Position numbers and translations under genes: made by a program. Positions 8,371 through 16,577 of a stretch of 64,000 nucleotides of DNA are shown here, piece after piece (position 1 is the first letter of the stretch; each line of letters begins with the position of its first letter). The stretch is from assembly GCA_029202525.1 (NCBI GenBank), contig CP119325.1, positions 3,446,001 through 3,510,000 of the forward strand, given 5' to 3'. The notes below the pieces were generated by a model. It worked only from the letters and a program-made list of their open reading frames with translations. It was not told the origin of the DNA and made no database searches. This stretch comes from Candidatus Pseudomonas phytovorans (GTDB taxonomy: Bacteria > Pseudomonadota > Gammaproteobacteria > Pseudomonadales > Pseudomonadaceae).

Positions 8371-10149
8371 ATGCCAGAAGCATTCGATGCAACCCGGGAT
8401 CTGCTACAGCCTGCAACGGCCCAATCGCGAGCAAGCTCGTTCCTACAGGATTGCGCTGAACCTGTGGGAGCGGGCATGCCCGCGAAGAATCCGGCACCGT
8501 TCTCAGCCTACCCCCGCGATCTCCTTGCCCAGGCCCGCCTGCAAGCCAGCGACGAGCGCCTGCTCAACTGCCTCGAACGCCTGGCCTGCGACACCCCCGA
8601 CACCTTCACCCATCGTCTGGGCCTGACCCTGCATTACCCGGTACTGGACAGCCACACCCTGCTGGCCAGCACTCCCCGCTTCGACAAGGTCAGCCTGGCC
8701 CAGTGCCTGAAGCGCGAATTCGTGCTGATCGAGCAGGGCGGCCAACTGCTGGGCGTGTTCGCCGACCCCTTCGACCACGCCCGCCTGGCCTGGATCGACG
8801 ATGTGCTGCAAGGCGCACCGTTGTACCTGGCCCACGCCGCCGAGCTGGGCACCTTCCTGGCCCGCCACGAAGAAAGCTTCCACGCCGTCGACGCCCTTGA
8901 CCACGATACCGAGGCCAGCAGCGAAGGCGACCCGCTGCAACGCCTGTCGCTGGCCAGCATCAGCGAAGACCAGAGCCGCGTGGTCAAGCTGGTCAACTCC
9001 ACCCTGTACGACGCCCTTAAACTGCACGCCAGCGACATCCACCTGGGCATGACCGGCCAGGGCCTGACCATCAAGTACCGCATCGACGGTGTACTCAACG
9101 GCGCCGGCAAGGCCAGCGGCAGTGCCTTTGCCGACCAGGTGATCTCGCGCATCAAGGTCATGGCCGAGCTGGACATCGGCGAAAAGCGCGTACCTCAGGA
9201 TGGCCGCTTCAAGGTTGCCGTGGGCGACCGCCAGATCGACTTCCGTGTATCGATCATGCCCAGCATCTTTGGCGAAGACGCCGTGCTGCGGGTGCTCGAC
9301 AAGCAGGACTTGTCCGACCGGGTCAGCGGCGTGCAGTTGCAAGCGCTGGGCTTTGCCGACGAGACCCTGCGCGCGCTGCGCCGGCTGGCCGCCGAACCCT
9401 ACGGCATGATCCTGGTCACCGGCCCCACCGGCAGCGGCAAGACCACCACCCTGTACGCCATGATCAGCGAGATCAACCATGGCGTGGACAAGATCATCAC
9501 CATCGAAGACCCGGTCGAGTACCAGTTGCCCGGTGTGTTGCAGATCCCGGTGAACGAGAAGAAAGGCCTGACCTTTGCCCGCGGCCTGCGCTCGATCCTG
9601 CGCCACGACCCGGACAAGATCCTGGTCGGTGAAATCCGCGACCCGGACACGGCGCAAATTGCCGTGCAGTCGGCGCTTACCGGTCACCTGGTGTTCACCA
9701 CCATCCACGCCAACAACGTGTTCGACGTAATCGGCCGCTTCAGCCAGATGCAGGTCGACCCCTACAGCTTCGTTTCCGCACTGAACGCAGTGCTGGCCCA
9801 GCGCCTGATCCGCCTGGCGTGCCCGCATTGCTCCAGCCCCTGCGAAGTGGATGACGACACCCTGTATGGCTCGGGCCTGACCCGTGAAGGCGTGGCCGGC
9901 TGGAAGTTCGTTCGCGTGCAGGGCTGCGGCCAGTGCCGTGGCAGTGGCTTTCGTGGCCGCAGCGCGATCGCTGAACTGCTGCACCTGGACGACGACTTGC
10001 GGCAGATGATCGTCGAGCGCCGCCCCCTGTCGCAAATCAAGACGCTCGCCTGCCAGCGCGGCCTGCGCTTGCTGCGGGCTTCGGCCCTGGACTTGGTCCG
10101 TGATGGCCGCACCACCCTCGAGGAGATCAACCGTGTCACATTCATCTGA
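8371..10149 (+). CDS. GspE/PilB-family secretion ATPase
   Basis: The protein has up to 592 residues. The C-terminal ATPase has a Walker A motif GPTGSGKTTT (about residues 351-360), an Asp box, a Walker B region ILVGEIRDPDTA, a His box HLVFTTIHANN, and a CxxC pair (CPHC...CGQC) that forms the usual zinc domain. It drives assembly of a pseudopilus or pilus from the cytoplasmic face. ATG 8371 has a good GCGGAG site at 8356-8361, but residues about 19-39 are encoded by an inverted REP pair (8425-8487). ATG 8476, inside the REP with GGGAG at 8466, is an alternative start. The gene opens a tightly packed cluster that has no GspF gene. Confidence 0.9.
   Translation: MPEAFDATRDLLQPATAQSRASSFLQDCAEPVGAGMPAKNPAPFSAYPRDLLAQARLQASDERLLNCLERLACDTPDTFTHRLGLTLHYPVLDSHTLLASTPRFDKVSLAQCLKREFVLIEQGGQLLGVFADPFDHARLAWIDDVLQGAPLYLAHAAELGTFLARHEESFHAVDALDHDTEASSEGDPLQRLSLASISEDQSRVVKLVNSTLYDALKLHASDIHLGMTGQGLTIKYRIDGVLNGAGKASGSAFADQVISRIKVMAELDIGEKRVPQDGRFKVAVGDRQIDFRVSIMPSIFGEDAVLRVLDKQDLSDRVSGVQLQALGFADETLRALRRLAAEPYGMILVTGPTGSGKTTTLYAMISEINHGVDKIITIEDPVEYQLPGVLQIPVNEKKGLTFARGLRSILRHDPDKILVGEIRDPDTAQIAVQSALTGHLVFTTIHANNVFDVIGRFSQMQVDPYSFVSALNAVLAQRLIRLACPHCSSPCEVDDDTLYGSGLTREGVAGWKFVRVQGCGQCRGSGFRGRSAIAELLHLDDDLRQMIVERRPLSQIKTLACQRGLRLLRASALDLVRDGRTTLEEINRVTFI
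8425..8487. repeat. Inverted REP pair inside the 5' end of the gspE-like gene
   Basis: TCGCGAGCAAGCTCGTTCC at 8425-8443 and GTGGGAGCGGGCATGCCCGC at 8464-8483 are two Pseudomonas REP variants in opposite orientation, separated by about 12 bases. REPs are normally intergenic. Here the pair lies between a well-placed start codon (8371) and the conserved part of the ATPase, and it is open in frame. Confidence 0.8.
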
Positions 10150-10912
10150 TCGTTTCTGCGCCGTGCTTGGCGCCGAGGGTGTCGGCCTGGGTCGCTGGCA
10201 CAACAACCACCATCAATGGCTTGGCAGCCACGAATTTTCCTGCGACGCCGCCCAACCTGCCTGGGAAGCCGCCGTCGATGCGCTGGCCACGCTGCTGGCC
10301 CAGCATGCCTCGCGGGGCGCCCAGTTGCGCGTGCTGTTGTCGGCCCGCTACAGCCGCTTCTGCCTGGTGCCCTGGAGCGATGCCATCGGCCACCCACGCG
10401 AGCTGGACGCCTACGCCCGGGCCTGCTTCGAAAACCTCTACGGGCAGCCGCTGGACGACTGGCGCATCGTGCTGTCGCCCGAGCCTGCCGGTGCCGCCCG
10501 CATCGCCACGGCGCTGCCTGAAGCCCTGCTGCAACGGTTGCAGGCACTGGGCCGGGAAAGCCGCCTGAGCTTGCGCTCGGTGCAACCGTACCTGATGGCC
10601 GCGTACAACCGCTGCTCGCCACAGCTGGAGCAGGGCGACTTCCTGTTCGTGCTGGCCGAGCCACGCCGCAGCGTACTGCTGTTGGCCGCCGGCGGCGCCT
10701 GGCAGCAAGTGCTGGCGCAAGGTTGCGCCGACAGCGACCAGGCCCTGCAGGCGCTGATCGAGCGCACCTGCGAGCTGTATGGCGAGCACCTGCCACGGGT
10801 GTACCTGCATGCCCCGGGCCGGGGTGACGTGCCGCAACTGGCGGCGGTGCAGCTGTGCCAACCGGCCAGCGAAGCCGACCCCCTGTGCGCCATGTGGCGG
10901 GCGGTGGCCTGA
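10133..10912 (+). CDS. PilM/GspL-like cytoplasmic component (inferred by position)
   Basis: The protein has about 259 residues starting at GTG 10133, with GAGGAG at 10120-10125, inside the last codons of the ATPase gene. It lacks a signal peptide or membrane segment. The sequence shows the alternating beta/alpha character of an actin-like fold (GVGLGRW, QLRVLLSARYSRFCLVPWSD, DDWRIVLSPEP, RRSVLLLAAGGAWQQVLAQG) but no textbook motif. Its place just before PilN- and PilO-like genes, and 1 bp before the next start, fits the PilM or GspL cytoplasmic domain that couples the ATPase to the membrane complex. Function is inferred from gene order. Confidence 0.55.
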   Translation: MSHSSDRFCAVLGAEGVGLGRWHNNHHQWLGSHEFSCDAAQPAWEAAVDALATLLAQHASRGAQLRVLLSARYSRFCLVPWSDAIGHPRELDAYARACFENLYGQPLDDWRIVLSPEPAGAARIATALPEALLQRLQALGRESRLSLRSVQPYLMAAYNRCSPQLEQGDFLFVLAEPRRSVLLLAAGGAWQQVLAQGCADSDQALQALIERTCELYGEHLPRVYLHAPGRGDVPQLAAVQLCQPASEADPLCAMWRAVA

Positions 10913-10913
10913 C

Positions 10914-11456
10914 ATGCGCCGCCTCGAACTGGAATTCCAACCCCGGCGCAGCGGCCCGTTGGCCTGGTCGCTGCTGGCCCTGGGCAGCGCCATGGTCGCC
11001 GGCCTGGTACTGCTGCAACAAACCCTGCAGACCGAGCAGGTAGACCTTGAAGCCAGCGTGCACAGCCTGGAGCTGCAACTGGGCCGCCGCCCGGCCACCG
11101 CCGCGCCACTAAGCAGTACCGCCAGCCGCGAACAGGCAGAGCGCCTGGCGCAGATGCGCAGCGTTTCCCAGCAACTGCAACGCCCTTGGCAGCAGCTGTT
11201 CGCCATGCTCGAAGCCCTGCCACAGGACGATGTCGCGCTGCTTGGCCTGACCCCGGACGCGCGCAAGGGCCAGGTGCGCATCAGCGCTGAAGCACGCAGC
11301 CTGGAAGCGATGCTGCAGTACCACCAGCGCCTGGAAGCCAGCGATGAGCTCAGCGATGTATCGCTGCTCAACCACGAGGTGTTGGCCGCGCAGGCTGAGC
11401 ACCCGGTGCGCTTCACCCTCACCGCTACCTGGGAGACCGGCCATGCGCGCCCTTGA
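10914..11456 (+). CDS. PilN-like inner-membrane assembly protein
   Basis: The 180-residue protein starts at ATG 10914. It has a short basic N-terminus (MRRLELEFQPRR), one transmembrane segment at about residues 14-36 (GPLAWSLLALGSAMVAGLVLL) and then a coiled-coil-like stretch rich in Gln and Leu. The C-terminal part (DDVALLGLTPDARKGQVRISAEA, LEAMLQYHQRLEAS) is the ferredoxin-like fold typical of PilN/GspL periplasmic domains. Its topology and the order PilM-PilN-PilO-PilP support the assignment; the primary sequence alone is weak. Confidence 0.65.
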   Translation: MRRLELEFQPRRSGPLAWSLLALGSAMVAGLVLLQQTLQTEQVDLEASVHSLELQLGRRPATAAPLSSTASREQAERLAQMRSVSQQLQRPWQQLFAMLEALPQDDVALLGLTPDARKGQVRISAEARSLEAMLQYHQRLEASDELSDVSLLNHEVLAAQAEHPVRFTLTATWETGHARP

Positions 11457-12006
11457 ATCGCTGAACAGCCTGATCCTTCAGGAGCGCCTGCGCCGCGTCG
11501 GCCCGGTTGGCCTGGCCGCAGTCGCCGTGGCGTTGCTCGCGGTGGCTGTGGGTGCCGTCGGTGTGCTGCCGCAGTGGCAGAACGTGCGTGAGCTGCGGGC
11601 CACCGAAGCAGATGCCAGTGTGCAGGTAGGGCGGGTCAAACGTGGCGAGCTGAAGATTGCAGTAAAGCCCGAGCAAGAGGCCCTCGACAGCCTGCGCCAA
11701 CAACTGCCGGGGCAGCCCCAGGCCAGCGAGCTGATCGAGCGCCTGTACCACCTGGCCAGCGCCGAGCACATCAGCCTGGCGCGCGGTGAGTACGCCCTGG
11801 GCATCGATCCCAAGACTCAGCTGGCGCGCTACCAGATCGTGCTGCCGGTGCGCGGCAGCTACCCGCAGATTCGTGGTTTCCTCAAAGGCCTCCTCAAGCA
11901 GCTGCCGACCCTGGTGCTGGAAGACCTCGAACTGCAACGCAAACGCATCGGCGACAGCGAGCTGAACGCCCGCCTGCGCATGACCCTTTACCTGTCGAGG
12001 TCATGA
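11443..12006 (+). CDS. PilO-like inner-membrane assembly protein
   Basis: The 187-residue protein starts at ATG 11443, overlapping the previous gene by 14 bases. It has one transmembrane helix (residues about 21-42, VGLAAVAVALLAVAVGAVGVL), a periplasmic coiled coil, and a C-terminal domain with LPVRGSYPQIRGFLKGLLKQLPTLVLEDLELQRKR. That is the typical PilO/GspM ferredoxin-like module, including the PVRGSYxxxxxFL pattern. It would form the inner-membrane alignment complex with the PilN-like protein. Its stop overlaps the next start as ATGA. Confidence 0.75.
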   Translation: MRALESLNSLILQERLRRVGPVGLAAVAVALLAVAVGAVGVLPQWQNVRELRATEADASVQVGRVKRGELKIAVKPEQEALDSLRQQLPGQPQASELIERLYHLASAEHISLARGEYALGIDPKTQLARYQIVLPVRGSYPQIRGFLKGLLKQLPTLVLEDLELQRKRIGDSELNARLRMTLYLSRS

Positions 12007-12515
12007 TGAACACACAACGTGCAGTCATCTGGATCGGCTTCCTCGGTGTAAGCGCAGTCATCGCTTGGGCACCGGGACACTGGTTCGGCCAGGAAGACAG
12101 CGTCGCGGCCTTCGCGGGCTCGCCCGCTCCCACAGGTTCGGCGGCGCCCACAGATCCTGTGGGAGCGGCTTTAGCCGCGAAAGGGCCGGAGCAGGCCTCC
12201 ATAGACCTGTTCCCCAAGCAGCAGTGGACCAAACTCCAGGCCCTGGCCACCGTTACCGAACATCCCGTGGTCGCCGCGCCGGTCGTGGCCGCCGCCCCGA
12301 CTGCCCCTGAGCTGCCGTTCCAGTTCATCGGCCGCATGGGCAACAACGACGACCTGCAGATCTTCCTGCAGAGCGGCGAAAAACTTTACGTCGTGCGCCA
12401 GGGCGACGTCATCGAAGACACCTACCGCCTCGATCGGGTCTCGGCCAGCGAGCTGAGCCTGGTCTACCTGCCTTTGCATCAGTCGCAGACCTTGTCTGTC
12501 GGGAGCGCACCATGA
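12003..12515 (+). CDS. PilP/GspC-like periplasmic linker protein
   Basis: The 170-residue protein has an N-terminal signal anchor (AVIWIGFLGVSAVIAWAPG). A low-complexity linker follows, and then a small beta domain at about residues 95-165 (LPFQFIGRMGNNDDLQIFLQSGEKLYVVRQGDVIEDTYRLDRVS). The motif FIGRM...LQ...GxxVIEDTYR is what PilP and GspC homology-region domains show; they bridge the inner-membrane complex and the secretin. The linker is partly encoded by an inverted REP pair at 12111-12182 that keeps the frame open. The stop overlaps the secretin start. Confidence 0.75.
   Translation: MMNTQRAVIWIGFLGVSAVIAWAPGHWFGQEDSVAAFAGSPAPTGSAAPTDPVGAALAAKGPEQASIDLFPKQQWTKLQALATVTEHPVVAAPVVAAAPTAPELPFQFIGRMGNNDDLQIFLQSGEKLYVVRQGDVIEDTYRLDRVSASELSLVYLPLHQSQTLSVGSAP
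12111..12182. repeat. Inverted REP pair inside the pilP-like gene
   Basis: TTCGCGGGCTCGCCCGCTCC begins at 12111, and its opposite-facing partner, beginning CCTGTGGGAGCGGCTTTAGC at 12156, runs to 12182. Both halves match the species REP. They are translated as a Pro/Ala/Gly-rich linker (AGSPAPTGS...DPVGAALAAKG) between the membrane anchor and the periplasmic domain. Confidence 0.85.
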
Positions 12516-14377
12516 AGTCGTCAAAGCTGTGCAAGCCTGCTCCGTTCCTGCTTGTGGCGTTGTGCGTGGCCATCGCCGGCTGCGGCTCCAGTGCAGTGCG
12601 CAAAGACAGCGACCAGTTGATGAAAGAGGGCCAGTACGAGGCCGGCATCGCCCGCCTGGAAGAGGCCCTGCGCGATGACCCGCGCGACACCGAGCTGAAC
12701 ATCGCCCTGGCCCACAGCCGCCAGGCGGCGGTCGAGGCGCTGGTGACCCAGGCCGACAGCGACCGCATCCGCCACGACTTCGCGAACGCCCGCATGGGCT
12801 ATGGTCGGGTGCTGACCCTGGAACCAAACAACCGCCGCGCCCAGGAAGGCATCCGCCAGTTGGAGCTGATCCGTACCCTCGACGAACGCGTGGCCTTGGG
12901 CCAGGCGTCGCTGCGCCAGGGTGACCTGTTCGGTGCCGAGCGCTACATGCGCGAAGTGCTGCGGCTGGACCCGCAAAACCAGAAGGGCATCGCCCTGCGC
13001 ACTGACATCGAGAATGTCCAGGCGCGTACCGCACAGCCATTCCCGCAGCTGCGCAGCAAGCTGGAGCGGCCGGTAACCCTGGAGTTTCGCGATGCCAACC
13101 TGAAGACCATCTTCGAAGTGCTGTCTCAGGTCGCCGGCATCAATTTCATCTTCGACAAAGACATGCGCCCCGACATGAAGGCCACCATCTTCGTGCGTGA
13201 AGTGCGCATCGAGGACGCGATAGCACTGTTGCTGGAGCAGAACCAGCTGCGCCAGAAGATCGTCAACGACAACACCCTGATGGTGTACCCCGACTCGCCG
13301 CAAAAGGCCAAGGACTACCAGGAACTGGTCATGCGCACCTTCTACCTGACCAGCATCGACGCCAACACCGCACTGAACATGGTCAAGACCATGCTCAAGA
13401 CCCGCGATGTGTTCGTCGACGAGCGCCTCAACACCTTGACCATGCGTGATACCCCCGACGCCGTGCGCATGGCCGAAAAGCTCCTGCAGTCGCAGGACCA
13501 GTCCAACCCCGAGGTGGTGCTGGAGGTAGAGGTGATGGAGGTTGCCACCTCGCGCATCCTCGACCTTGGCCTGCAATGGCCCAACACCTTTGGGGTGCTG
13601 ACTTCCGACGGCAAGCCGGTGAGCGTGCTTGACCAGCTGCGCGGGATCGATTCAAGCCGCATCAGCATCGGGCCGGCACCACAGGCCAAGATCAACGCCC
13701 AGGACAAGGACATCAACACCCTGGCGAGCCCGGTGATTCGTGTCAGCAACCGCGAACAGGCACGCATCCACATTGGCCAACGGGTACCGATCATCAGCGC
13801 CACTTCGGTGCCGTCCACCCAGGGCCCGGTGATCACCGAAAGCGTCACCTACCTGGACGTCGGTCTGAAGCTTGAAGTGCAGCCCACCGTGCACCTGAAC
13901 AATGAAGTGGCGATCAAGATCGCGCTTGAAGTGAGTAACGCCACCCCGCTGGAGGCCACCCGCCAGGGCACCATCCCGGTTCAGGTCGACACCCGCAACG
14001 CCCAGACCAGCCTGCGTCTGCACGATGGCGAAACCCAGGTGCTGGCCGGCCTGGTGCGCAACGACCACAACGCCAGCGGCAACAAGATCCCGGGCCTTGG
14101 CGACATCCCCGGCCTGGGCCGGTTGTTCGGCAGCAACAAGGATGACATGAGCAAGTCTGAACTGGTGCTGGCAATCACCCCGCGCATCGTGCGCAACCTA
14201 CCGTACCAGAGCCCGTCGGACATGGAGTTCTCTACCGGCACCGAGTCGGCCATGCAGGTACGCCAGATGGCGCCGCTGCCGCCGATGGATGTACCCGGCA
14301 ATGCGCCGACCACCGACGCGCCCGTGGTGCAAAGCCAGATGGCGGCCACCCCGGTAATTGTGAGCCCACGGCCATGA
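12512..14377 (+). CDS. Outer-membrane secretin lipoprotein (MshL/PilQ/GspD-like)
   Basis: The 621-residue protein has a lipobox (LVALCVAIAGCGSS), which predicts a lipoprotein. Residues 35-165 contain TPR-like helical repeats (YEAGIARLEEALRDDPRDTELNIALAHSR). Two N domains follow (VTLEFRDANLKTIFEVLSQVAGINFIFD; RTFYLTSIDANTALNMVKTML). The secretin core shows the conserved VPIISATSVPST...ITESVTYLDVGLKLEVQP and the terminal LVLAITPRIVRN. It should form the outer-membrane pore of the machine. An N-terminal TPR on a secretin is as in MSHA-type and Tad-like secretins. The gene overlaps both neighbours by 4 bp. Confidence 0.92.
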   Translation: MKSSKLCKPAPFLLVALCVAIAGCGSSAVRKDSDQLMKEGQYEAGIARLEEALRDDPRDTELNIALAHSRQAAVEALVTQADSDRIRHDFANARMGYGRVLTLEPNNRRAQEGIRQLELIRTLDERVALGQASLRQGDLFGAERYMREVLRLDPQNQKGIALRTDIENVQARTAQPFPQLRSKLERPVTLEFRDANLKTIFEVLSQVAGINFIFDKDMRPDMKATIFVREVRIEDAIALLLEQNQLRQKIVNDNTLMVYPDSPQKAKDYQELVMRTFYLTSIDANTALNMVKTMLKTRDVFVDERLNTLTMRDTPDAVRMAEKLLQSQDQSNPEVVLEVEVMEVATSRILDLGLQWPNTFGVLTSDGKPVSVLDQLRGIDSSRISIGPAPQAKINAQDKDINTLASPVIRVSNREQARIHIGQRVPIISATSVPSTQGPVITESVTYLDVGLKLEVQPTVHLNNEVAIKIALEVSNATPLEATRQGTIPVQVDTRNAQTSLRLHDGETQVLAGLVRNDHNASGNKIPGLGDIPGLGRLFGSNKDDMSKSELVLAITPRIVRNLPYQSPSDMEFSTGTESAMQVRQMAPLPPMDVPGNAPTTDAPVVQSQMAATPVIVSPRP

Positions 14378-14853
14378 AAGCGCAGCGCCGCATGCAGGGC
14401 TTCAGCCTGATCGAAGTGGTGCTGACCCTGGCACTGCTCGGGCTGCTGGCCAGCATGGCCGCGCCGCTGACCGAAACCGTGGTGCGCCGCGGCAAGGAAC
14501 AGCAGCTGCGTGAGGCGCTGTACCAGATTCGCGACGCCCTCGACGCCTACAAACGCGCCTTCGACGCCGGCTACATCGAGCGGCGCCTGGACGCCAGCGG
14601 CTACCCGCCGAACCTGCAAGTGCTGGTAGATGGCGTGCGCGATGTGCGCAGTGCCAAGGGCGCCAAGTTTTTCTTCCTGCGGCGCATCCCGCACGACCCG
14701 CTGCTGGCGGCCAAGGATGAAGACGAAGGCGGTTGGGGCCTGCGCGCCTACGACAGCAGCCCCGACAGCCCGCGTGAAGGCGAAGACGTGTTCGACGTGT
14801 ATTCAAAGGCCCGTGGCAAAGGCCTCAACAACATCCCTTACGGGCAATGGTGA
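14374..14853 (+). CDS. Type II secretion pseudopilin (first)
   Basis: The 159-residue protein has a short basic leader MKAQRRMQG followed by FSLIEVVLTLALLGLLASMA. This is a prepilin peptidase site (G before F) with the conserved Glu at mature position 5 and a hydrophobic assembly helix. The globular part is short, with a C-terminal GEDVFDVYSKARGKGLNNIPYGQW, as in GspG-like pseudopilins. It probably forms part of a pseudopilus driven by the upstream ATPase. No prepilin peptidase is encoded in the window, so the chromosomal PilD would have to act. Confidence 0.88.
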   Translation: MKAQRRMQGFSLIEVVLTLALLGLLASMAAPLTETVVRRGKEQQLREALYQIRDALDAYKRAFDAGYIERRLDASGYPPNLQVLVDGVRDVRSAKGAKFFFLRRIPHDPLLAAKDEDEGGWGLRAYDSSPDSPREGEDVFDVYSKARGKGLNNIPYGQW

Positions 14854-14858
14854 CAGCC

Positions 14859-15233
14859 ATGAAACGCAGCAAAGGCTTCACCCTGATCGAACTGCTGGTA
14901 GTCATGGCGATCATCGCCACGCTGCTGACCATCGCCATGCCACGCTACTTCAACAGCCTGGAAAGCTCCCGTGAGGCCACCCTGCGCCAGAGCCTGGCGG
15001 TGCTGCGCGAATCGCTGGACCACTTCTACGGTGACACCGGCCACTATCCCGACTCGCTGGAGCAACTGGTGGAATTGCGCTACCTGCGCAACACCCCGGT
15101 CGACCCGATTACCGAGCGTAGCGATGCCTGGCAGTTGGTGCCGCCGCCAGAAGGCGTGGCCGGCGGCGTGGCCGATATCAAGAGCGGTGCTACAGGGAGG
15201 GCGCGTGATGGCAGCCTCTTCGCTGAGTGGTAA
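14859..15233 (+). CDS. Type II secretion pseudopilin (second)
   Basis: The protein has about 124 residues from ATG 14859; ATG 14847 overlapping the previous stop is the alternative. The leader MKRSKG is followed by FTLIELLVVMAIIATLLTIA, again with Glu5. The globular part has the GspG-type pattern LRESLDHFYGDTGHYPDSLEQLVELRYLRNTPVDPIT. ATG 14859 is preferred because it gives the shortest typical class III leader. The 3' end overlaps the start of the next pseudopilin gene at 15208. Confidence 0.88.
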   Translation: MKRSKGFTLIELLVVMAIIATLLTIAMPRYFNSLESSREATLRQSLAVLRESLDHFYGDTGHYPDSLEQLVELRYLRNTPVDPITERSDAWQLVPPPEGVAGGVADIKSGATGRARDGSLFAEW

Positions 15234-15735
15234 GGCCAACGGCGGCTTCACCTACCTGGGCGTGCTGCTGCTGATTGCGATCAGTAGCGTGGCCTTGGCT
15301 GCAACCGGCACGATCTGGGCCAGCGCAGCGCAGCGTGAACAGGAGCGCCAACTGCTGTGGGTGGGCAGCCAGTATGCCCAGGCACTGCGCAGCTACTACC
15401 GCGCATCCCCGGGTTTGGCCCAGTACCCACAGGACCTGGCCGACCTGCTGCAGGACAACCGCTTCCCGCAGGCCAAGCGGCACATTCGCCGGTTGTACCC
15501 CGACCCCATCACCAACAGCGACGAATGGGGCCTGCTGCGCTCGATCGACGGCCGTATCACCGGCGTGCACAGCCGCTCGGACGCCACCCCGTTCAAACAC
15601 AGTGGTTTCAGCGCCGAATGGAGCGGTTTCGAAGGGCTGGAACACTACAGCGACTGGCAGTTCGTGGCAGAGCAAGCGTTCAGCGAAAGTGCCGGTGGCG
15701 TACAGACCCACAGCGGCCCGGGAGACACGCCATGA
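15208..15735 (+). CDS. Type II secretion pseudopilin (third, without Glu5)
   Basis: The protein has about 175 residues from ATG 15208, with a strong GGGAGG site at 15195-15200; it lies in the 3' end of the previous gene. The leader MAASSLSGKANGG is followed by FTYLGVLLLIAISSVALAA, where Gly stands at mature position 5 instead of Glu. Loss of Glu5 is known for tip-type minor pseudopilins such as GspK. The globular part keeps GspG-like features (YPQDLADLLQDNRFPQAKRHIRRLYPDPIT). It may initiate or cap the pseudopilus. Confidence 0.8.
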   Translation: MAASSLSGKANGGFTYLGVLLLIAISSVALAATGTIWASAAQREQERQLLWVGSQYAQALRSYYRASPGLAQYPQDLADLLQDNRFPQAKRHIRRLYPDPITNSDEWGLLRSIDGRITGVHSRSDATPFKHSGFSAEWSGFEGLEHYSDWQFVAEQAFSESAGGVQTHSGPGDTP

Positions 15736-16133
15736 ATCGCCTGGCCGCGCTGTACCTGGGCCTGCTGTTGCTGGCGGTGCTGGCCACTTCGGCCAGGGCC
15801 AGTAACGAGGATGAGATGCAGGGCTTCATCGTCGACAACACCATCTCGCACATCGGCCACGACTTTTACTACTACTTCGCCGACCGCCTGCGCGCCACCA
15901 GCCGGCTGGACTTCAACCTGGTGGTACGCGAACGCCCGGACGCCCGCTGGGGCAGCCTGGTGACCGTGGAGTTCGAGCGCGAAGTGATGTACCGCCGCTT
16001 CCTGCCACCGAACACCACCGAGCTTAAAGGCGAGGCCGTTGCAGCCGCCGACCTGGTCAAGCAGCAAATCATTCAACGCAAGCTGCAACGCCTGCTACAG
16101 GACACCACCGACTTGGAGAGGGACGAGCTATGA
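15732..16133 (+). CDS. csgE: Curli export chaperone/adaptor CsgE
   Basis: The 133-residue protein matches CsgE in length (about 129) and sequence pattern. It has a signal peptide ending at ATSARAS, then EMQGFIVDNTISHIGHDFYYYFADRL, LVVRERPDARWGSLVTVEF, and VMYRRFLPPN with a C-terminal KQQIIQRKLQRLLQDTTDLERDEL. CsgE caps the periplasmic face of the CsgG channel and selects the amyloid substrate. ATG at 15732 overlaps the stop of the third pseudopilin, so curli export and the pseudopilus machine are translationally coupled. No csgA, csgB, csgC or csgD is present in this window. Confidence 0.93.
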   Translation: MNRLAALYLGLLLLAVLATSARASNEDEMQGFIVDNTISHIGHDFYYYFADRLRATSRLDFNLVVRERPDARWGSLVTVEFEREVMYRRFLPPNTTELKGEAVAAADLVKQQIIQRKLQRLLQDTTDLERDEL

Positions 16134-16543
16134 ACCACCGTATTTCACGTTGCATTGCCGCCTGCCTGCTGGCCAGCGCTTGTGCTGCCCAGGCCACCGA
16201 GCTGGTGTACACCCCGGTCAACCCGGCGTTTGGCGGCAACCCGTTGAACGGCACCTGGCTGTTGAACAACGCCCAGGCGCAAAACGATTACGACGACCCC
16301 GACCTCAAGGACCGTGCCTCCGCCTTTACCGGCACCACCGCCCTGGAGCGCTTCAGCAACCAGCTGGAGTCGCGGATGTTGTCGCAGTTGCTGGACAACA
16401 TCAGTAACGGCAGCACCGGCAGCATGGCGACCGATGCGTTTCTCATCGACGTCATCGACGATTCCGGGGCCTTGAGCATCAAGGTCACCGATCGCGCCAC
16501 GGGAGAAATTTCGATCATTGAGGTCAGCGGCCTGAACCCCTGA
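16130..16543 (+). CDS. csgF: Curli assembly factor CsgF
   Basis: The 137-residue protein has a signal peptide (LLASACAAQA) and the CsgF signature at its mature N-terminus, TELVYTPVNPAFGGNPLNGTWLLNNAQAQN, read over 16199-16288. The C-terminal strand region is DAFLIDVIDDSGALSIKVTDRATGEISIIEVS. CsgF plugs into the CsgG channel from outside and anchors the nucleator to the cell surface. It overlaps csgE by 4 bp, and 34 bases separate it from csgG. Length equals the family norm (138). Confidence 0.93.
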   Translation: MNHRISRCIAACLLASACAAQATELVYTPVNPAFGGNPLNGTWLLNNAQAQNDYDDPDLKDRASAFTGTTALERFSNQLESRMLSQLLDNISNGSTGSMATDAFLIDVIDDSGALSIKVTDRATGEISIIEVSGLNP

Positions 16544-16577
16544 GAGGGAAAGGCTTTTATGTTGGGGAGAGAACACC

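Noticed and set aside
8503..10206. 567-residue open frame on the minus strand
   Set aside because: Antisense to the strongly conserved GspE ATPase; composition is that of a shadow frame.
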